A model generated the notes under the pieces. That model was not told where the DNA came from. It did no database searches and was given only the letters and a program-made list of their open reading frames with translations. Positions 6,401 to 9,052 of a stretch of 9,052 bases of DNA are shown piece by piece (positions within the stretch are counted from its first letter, which is position 1; every line of letters starts with the position of its first letter). Origin of the DNA: Bacteroidetes bacterium UBA6063 (GTDB lineage Bacteria > Bacteroidota > Bacteroidia > NS11-12g > UBA9320); assembly GCA_002428905.1 (NCBI GenBank), contig DIYD01000187.1:5232-14283 (forward strand), read 5' to 3'. The position numbers and the translations under genes are program-made.

Positions 6401-6497
6401 CACCTGATACTTCAATACATTGTGCACTGGTTAAACTGGCTAATACCATAAACACGCACAGAAAAAGAAGGTTTTTAAGTCTAATTAAGTTTCTCAT
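3480..6497 (-). CDS. T9SS-secreted multidomain protein with beta-propeller inserted in an Ig-like domain
   Basis: This 1005-residue protein is exported by Sec (signal peptide 1-25, ending TSA-Q) and then by the type IX system. In order it has: an N-terminal Cys-containing beta domain (27-118, Tyr/Trp-rich); an Ig-like domain (about 125-207, Cys136 and Cys186); the first half of a second Ig-like domain (212-244, Cys218); seven propeller repeats (245-587); the second half of that Ig-like domain (585-625, Cys609); an unassigned beta-sandwich (about 630-800); a Gly-rich linker (805-817); an FN3-like domain (821-917, from LPVEL); and a type A T9SS sorting domain (927-1005, VSPNPFNG, SVRDMSGK, LKSGIYII, final LIKD). 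The sorting domain is normally cleaved and the protein anchored to the cell surface or released. No catalytic motif is visible; adhesion or glycan/ligand binding is the likeliest role. It has its own terminator and promoter. Confidence 0.93.
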   Translation of the reverse strand: MRNLIRLKNLLFLCVFMVLASLTSAQCIEVSGAGTAACNDTYELASGTNLYGLAYYENASGTMYVSKDASGYWFICADKSPYVGTNYYFGIGTSPDLVTTWYQYYGAAPVPGVATTTCVGGSSDIATVTAEDTTPCIGNLVTLYVDGTLSSGTNWYWYKDTISGTGIDSGTSISITTPDQNATYYCRSENRVSSFAGDSGFVALNVVAHPGKPIISGCGKAAGSVNLKVDSVSGASYAWSNLSGINTWVNQGPAHIADSSGNYTSLAFDSDGNPYVAYEDLSNSRKLTVKKYNGSSWEIVGSAGFSAGRATYIDMIIDSDDNIYVGYTDHSNSHELTIMKYNGSWSAVGSAGFTPGSASNIKVQVDSDDSLFVAFGDGSNSNKLSVMHFDGSSWEYRGNSGFSAGAFYNMGFEVGLNDTLYALYSSGSLSPAVYKLVDTTWTKIGGDVHSFSAGYSALAINSTGVPHVFYGTATVAYCKKFNGSSWTFVGSSSGITDSTASNLAVSFNDNDSLFIAYKDLKNGNGLTVKKFNGSSWYTIGSEDINSIPVLYTSLGFDNSNRPYVAYADNDNSNKPGVLVYNSTLASGSSFNANNNSSTQVVTATYSNGCVIESDPTDQTTVIPTLLPTAMSTTYTADTVISNNGWAHYCNCENGYLLLSLDTAGTGAIIPPDSVRIRLGANLTYASNDSGGMIKNEDGYAVIDRRWDVSPVTQPTSNVGVRYYFTGEEYDSLVVRLANHASSSTLTSVTDMNFYKASEGNAFSNPHEVNGTVLFNGQSRSTVHWVYAGLGLRDHTSEFEVTSFSGGGGGGGAGGGSGPAPLPVELIEFVALSKPNHQAEIRWTTATEINNSHFVIERSYNGRDFEVIGHQNGAGNSMENIDYLFLDNTINTKEFKVYYRLRQVDFDGTETLTPIRKVQFNSNRVNAIQVSPNPFNGVINIYTDVESEGNLSVSVRDMSGKLVYSSAFNVDGKQITPIDLSHLKSGIYIISTLQNGNENHQRLIKD
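4047..4085 (-). repeat. Glycine-rich linker codon tract
   Basis: Residues 805-817 of the T9SS protein are almost all glycine, encoded by GGN codons that give a G-rich coding strand (runs of CCN on the forward strand). It separates the unassigned beta-sandwich from the FN3-like domain and follows FEVTSFS. A tract of this kind before LPVEL recurs in Bacteroidota secreted proteins and probably serves as a flexible linker. Slippage could alter its length. Confidence 0.75.
4728..5765 (-). repeat. Seven beta-propeller repeats of 45-50 residues
   Basis: Residues 245-590 of the T9SS protein hold two alternating motifs. The DSDGNPYVAY-type strand occurs seven times (starting near residues 269, 317, 366, 415, 461, 507 and 556). 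The SSWxxxG strand also occurs seven times (Trp248, 297, 345, 394, 441, 486 and 536). Trp spacings are 49, 48, 49, 47, 45 and 50 residues. The first Trp strand precedes the first YVAY strand, and the last YVAY strand has no Trp strand after it. The N-terminal strand therefore completes the seventh blade and closes the ring. Blades 4 and 5 are the most divergent. Confidence 0.8.
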
Positions 6498-6522
6498 AAC
6501 TACTACTAATAAATTGATGGTT

Positions 6523-6551
6523 CAAATGTGATTCGGGCTAAGCCGATGCAA
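6523..6551 (-). promoter_or_regulatory. Candidate promoter of the T9SS gene
   Basis: On the reverse strand, TTG (6549-6551), an 18-nt spacer and CACATTTG (6523-6530) fit the Bacteroidota TTG / TAnnTTTG pattern with one mismatch (T to C). The expected start would leave a leader of about 20 nt before the ATG at 6497. The leader end (TTATTAGTAGTAGTT) is A/T-rich with no Shine-Dalgarno. The spacer contains a small dyad, GGCT-A-AGCC (6536-6544). Confidence 0.4.
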
Positions 6552-6697
6552 CCAGACAATACACCGACGGATTCGGACATATTGTATTAATAGATTGATA
6601 TTTAGGTCATTATGAAGTCTTAAATGGCGCCATAAATTGAGATATCCTGATTGTGTTCTTGGCAAAAAATGAGATTATTGTAAGCAACAACATTCGT

Positions 6698-9052
6698 ATG
6701 AGACATTTCAGAACCTACCTTTTATGCTTTCTTTTCTCCATCGTTAACATCGGTTTATATGCACAAGAACAGCCTTATCAAACTCAGATAAAGGAGTTAC
6801 GTAGTCAGATTGATACATCTCAGGATACCAAAACAACCTGGGGGCAGGTGTATCAAATCGCAGATATGTATGTTGCTCAGGGAAATTCAGATTCGGCCTA
6901 TGAATTGATTGAGCAATTTGTGCCCTACTTCTTAAAAAAGGAAGCCCTTGGAGAAGGAATTCAAATGCTCTTGATTAAGGCGAACTATGCGCATCGAGTC
7001 AGCGATATTGAAGCCGCTGGGGATGCCTTACTTAGAGCGCGGGAAGTACTTAATGATGAAGAACGGATGAAGGACTATTCAAATCCAGCGTTCAAACAAT
7101 TACTATGGGCGCTGTATTACGAAGGTATGTCTACCAATCGAATACAGGCAAACCAGAAGAACGAAGCCATTGAATTTGGAACAAAGGCAATCTTACATGC
7201 TCGTAAGAGTGAAAATCCAATGGTACTGGGTACTCAACTTATGTATCAGGGGAACAACTTAATTGCAAACGAACAATATCTTGATGCAGTAACTATACTA
7301 GAAGAAGGACTCAAATTAAGTAAAGAGCTTAACCACATTGGTTTACGTAGTGCCGTTGAGGCAGGACTAAGTACAGTGTATTATAGATTGGAAAGGTATG
7401 ATCAATCATGGCCTTTGGCTATCAAATCGCTGAATGGATTTATTCAAACGAATGATCAGGTGAACATACCTACTAAAATTTCATTGGTATTATCCCTCAT
7501 AGGCAAGGGGAATAGTTTAAATCTTAGAGACGAAGCTTTAGATAAAACGCCTTACAATAGTTTGCATGAGATGATCGATTCTGCAGAAGTTATGTCCATA
7601 CGACAAGATCGAAATGAAGCACTGGTGGAACTTTATGAAGAAGCGTTTATTGCTTTGGTAAAATGTGGTGAGGTCGATGCTGCTTCACCCTACCTGCAGG
7701 AATTCAAGAATTCCTACGCAAAAAAGTATAGTGAAGAAAATGCAAGTGCTCAGGCAGAATTCGATGCACAATTTAAGGTTCAGGAAGAGAAGTTAAAAAA
7801 TCAAAGACTTGAAGCAGATAAGGAAAGACGTCAATTATACACCTCAATGGCCGGGGGAGGAGCGGTTCTAATCATAGGTATGCTGGGAATACTGTGGGCA
7901 ATGGGGCGTAAGCAGAACAAAATCCTAACGATCAAAAACACATTGATTGCGCAACAAGCAGAAGAGTTACGAGAACTCGATACGTACAAGTCCAATTTCT
8001 TTGCAAATGTGTCTCACGAATTGCGTACACCACTTACGTTAATTCTTGGGCCACTTGATAATCTGCTAGGCCCCGGTACCACTGAAATTCCAGATCGCTT
8101 GCGCAATGTGTTAAAACTGAGTTTAGTTAACGCAAGAAAGCTGCAATCGCGGGTTAATGAAATTCTTGATTTATCGAAGATGGATGCAGGCCGTTTAGAG
8201 CTTGAAACATCGCCTGTAAGACTAAAACCATTTGTCGATCGGGTATTTTATGCGTTTGAAAGTGTATTGGCCATACGAAAGATCCATATTGAACTGAATA
8301 CTGAGTTTACCGACGATTATGCCGTTGAAATTGATCATCAGAAGGTTGAAAAAATACTGAATAACCTGATGTCTAATGCCGTCAAACACTCGAACAATGG
8401 TAGCCGAATCGGTGTGGACTTAAGCTATTCCGACAGCGAGTATCGTATTCAGGTCTCCGATTCAGGGACAGGAATTGCAAAAGAAGAGCTGAATCGAATA
8501 TTTGATCGGTTCCATCAGGCCAAGGATGGCAAACTTCAGGGAGGTACAGGTATTGGTCTCGCCTTAAGTCGCGAACTGGCAAAACTCATGGGAGGTGATA
8601 TTACTGCTTCGAATAACGAAAGTGGTGGGGCGACATTTACGTTTACCTTTAAAGCTGATGTGGTGGATGAAGGAATTGTTCCAGGTTTAGAGCAGATGGA
8701 ACAAGACGAAGAAGAGACGATTGATTTTGCATTCGACTCAGAGACCGAATTTGGTTCCAGGCCAGGTGTTTTAGTAGTTGAAGATCATCCGGAGATGCGT
8801 CAGTACATTAAAAACATTTTACAAAAAGACTTTAAGATTTATGAGGCTGCGGATGGCAAAGAGGCCTATGAGATGGTTCAAACGAACTCTATTGATTTGA
8901 TTACGTCTGATGTAATGATGCCCAATGTTGATGGATTCGAATTCCTTAAGACGTTAAAGGAGAGTGCAGACTACCGTGATATACCCGTTATTATGCTCAC
9001 GGCTCGTGCGGAAGAAACCGACAAACTACATGCCCTTGAAGCAGGGGTAGAC
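6698..9052 (+). CDS. Hybrid sensor histidine kinase with TPR-type periplasmic sensor (3' end cut off)
   Basis: The frame is open from ATG 6698 to the last base, giving 785 residues without a stop. A signal peptide covers residues 1-22 (ending YA-Q). Residues about 45-345 are helical TPR-like repeats (for example NEQYLDAVTILEEGLKLSKE) forming the periplasmic sensor. A coiled coil (345-380) leads to one membrane segment (385-402) and a second short coiled coil (404-432). The HisKA domain has SHELRTPL with phospho-acceptor His440. The ATPase domain has Asn556/Asn560 (NNLMSNAVKHS), DSGTGI (588-593), IFDRFHQ (601-607) and GGTGIGLAL (615-623). A receiver domain starts at about 689 with Glu695/Asp696, phospho-acceptor Asp738 and Thr768. 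The window ends just before the expected conserved Lys. All kinase residues are intact. Whether an AraC-type HTH follows, as in many Bacteroidota hybrid regulators, cannot be seen. Upstream start ATG 6669 is ruled out by a stop after four codons. Confidence 0.93.
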   Translation, partial: MRHFRTYLLCFLFSIVNIGLYAQEQPYQTQIKELRSQIDTSQDTKTTWGQVYQIADMYVAQGNSDSAYELIEQFVPYFLKKEALGEGIQMLLIKANYAHRVSDIEAAGDALLRAREVLNDEERMKDYSNPAFKQLLWALYYEGMSTNRIQANQKNEAIEFGTKAILHARKSENPMVLGTQLMYQGNNLIANEQYLDAVTILEEGLKLSKELNHIGLRSAVEAGLSTVYYRLERYDQSWPLAIKSLNGFIQTNDQVNIPTKISLVLSLIGKGNSLNLRDEALDKTPYNSLHEMIDSAEVMSIRQDRNEALVELYEEAFIALVKCGEVDAASPYLQEFKNSYAKKYSEENASAQAEFDAQFKVQEEKLKNQRLEADKERRQLYTSMAGGGAVLIIGMLGILWAMGRKQNKILTIKNTLIAQQAEELRELDTYKSNFFANVSHELRTPLTLILGPLDNLLGPGTTEIPDRLRNVLKLSLVNARKLQSRVNEILDLSKMDAGRLELETSPVRLKPFVDRVFYAFESVLAIRKIHIELNTEFTDDYAVEIDHQKVEKILNNLMSNAVKHSNNGSRIGVDLSYSDSEYRIQVSDSGTGIAKEELNRIFDRFHQAKDGKLQGGTGIGLALSRELAKLMGGDITASNNESGGATFTFTFKADVVDEGIVPGLEQMEQDEEETIDFAFDSETEFGSRPGVLVVEDHPEMRQYIKNILQKDFKIYEAADGKEAYEMVQTNSIDLITSDVMMPNVDGFEFLKTLKESADYRDIPVIMLTARAEETDKLHALEAGVD

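Noticed and set aside
6669..6683. Four-codon open frame (MRLL) just upstream of the kinase start
   Set aside because: Very short start-stop pairs are common by chance in A/T-rich leaders and nothing else supports a leader peptide.
8382..8582. 66-residue reverse open frame inside the kinase
   Set aside because: It lies opposite the ATPase domain motifs (DSGTGI, GGTGIGLAL), which are clearly coding on the forward strand.

Overview
The window looks like a chromosomal segment from a member of the Bacteroidota, probably Flavobacteriales or a relative. The pointers are a type IX secretion (T9SS) C-terminal sorting domain, a TonB-dependent receptor with an N-terminal carboxypeptidase-regulatory-like domain, a hybrid histidine kinase with a periplasmic TPR sensor, a TAnnTTTG-type promoter element, and A/T-rich translation starts with no clear Shine-Dalgarno. 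Family names come from reading the sequence by eye; no database was searched.

Layout. Bases 1-63 are the tail of an unidentified forward gene. Bases 128-3220 are a three-gene forward cluster: a small secreted Cys-rich protein (128-526), a 763-residue TonB-dependent outer-membrane receptor (582-2873) and, 5 nt later, a periplasmic heavy-metal-associated (HMA) domain protein (2879-3220). Bases 3221-3479 are a structured convergent intergenic region. It holds an 8-bp-period TTAGA-type array, a long RNA hairpin, a second weaker array, and a clear intrinsic terminator that serves the reverse-strand gene. Bases 3480-6497 (reverse) encode a 1005-residue T9SS-exported multidomain protein with a seven-bladed beta-propeller. 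Bases 6498-6697 are a divergent promoter region. From 6698 to the window end runs a forward hybrid sensor histidine kinase, cut off inside its receiver domain.

How the genes may work together. The forward cluster reads as a metal (likely copper) handling module. A Cys/Met-bearing exported protein and an HMA-domain periplasmic protein flank an outer-membrane receptor with a Cys-Cys pair in its plug. The metal and the direction of transport are inferences. The T9SS protein is a separate single-gene unit with its own promoter and terminator, and the kinase is divergent from it. Nothing here shows that the kinase controls either neighbour.

Most unusual points: (1) the propeller of the T9SS protein appears to be inserted inside an Ig-like domain, so the two halves and the predicted disulfide cysteines of that domain lie about 390 residues apart; (2) the composite array-hairpin-array element in the convergent intergenic region; (3) a likely leaderless or near-leaderless start for the first gene of the metal cluster, with a dyad just upstream.
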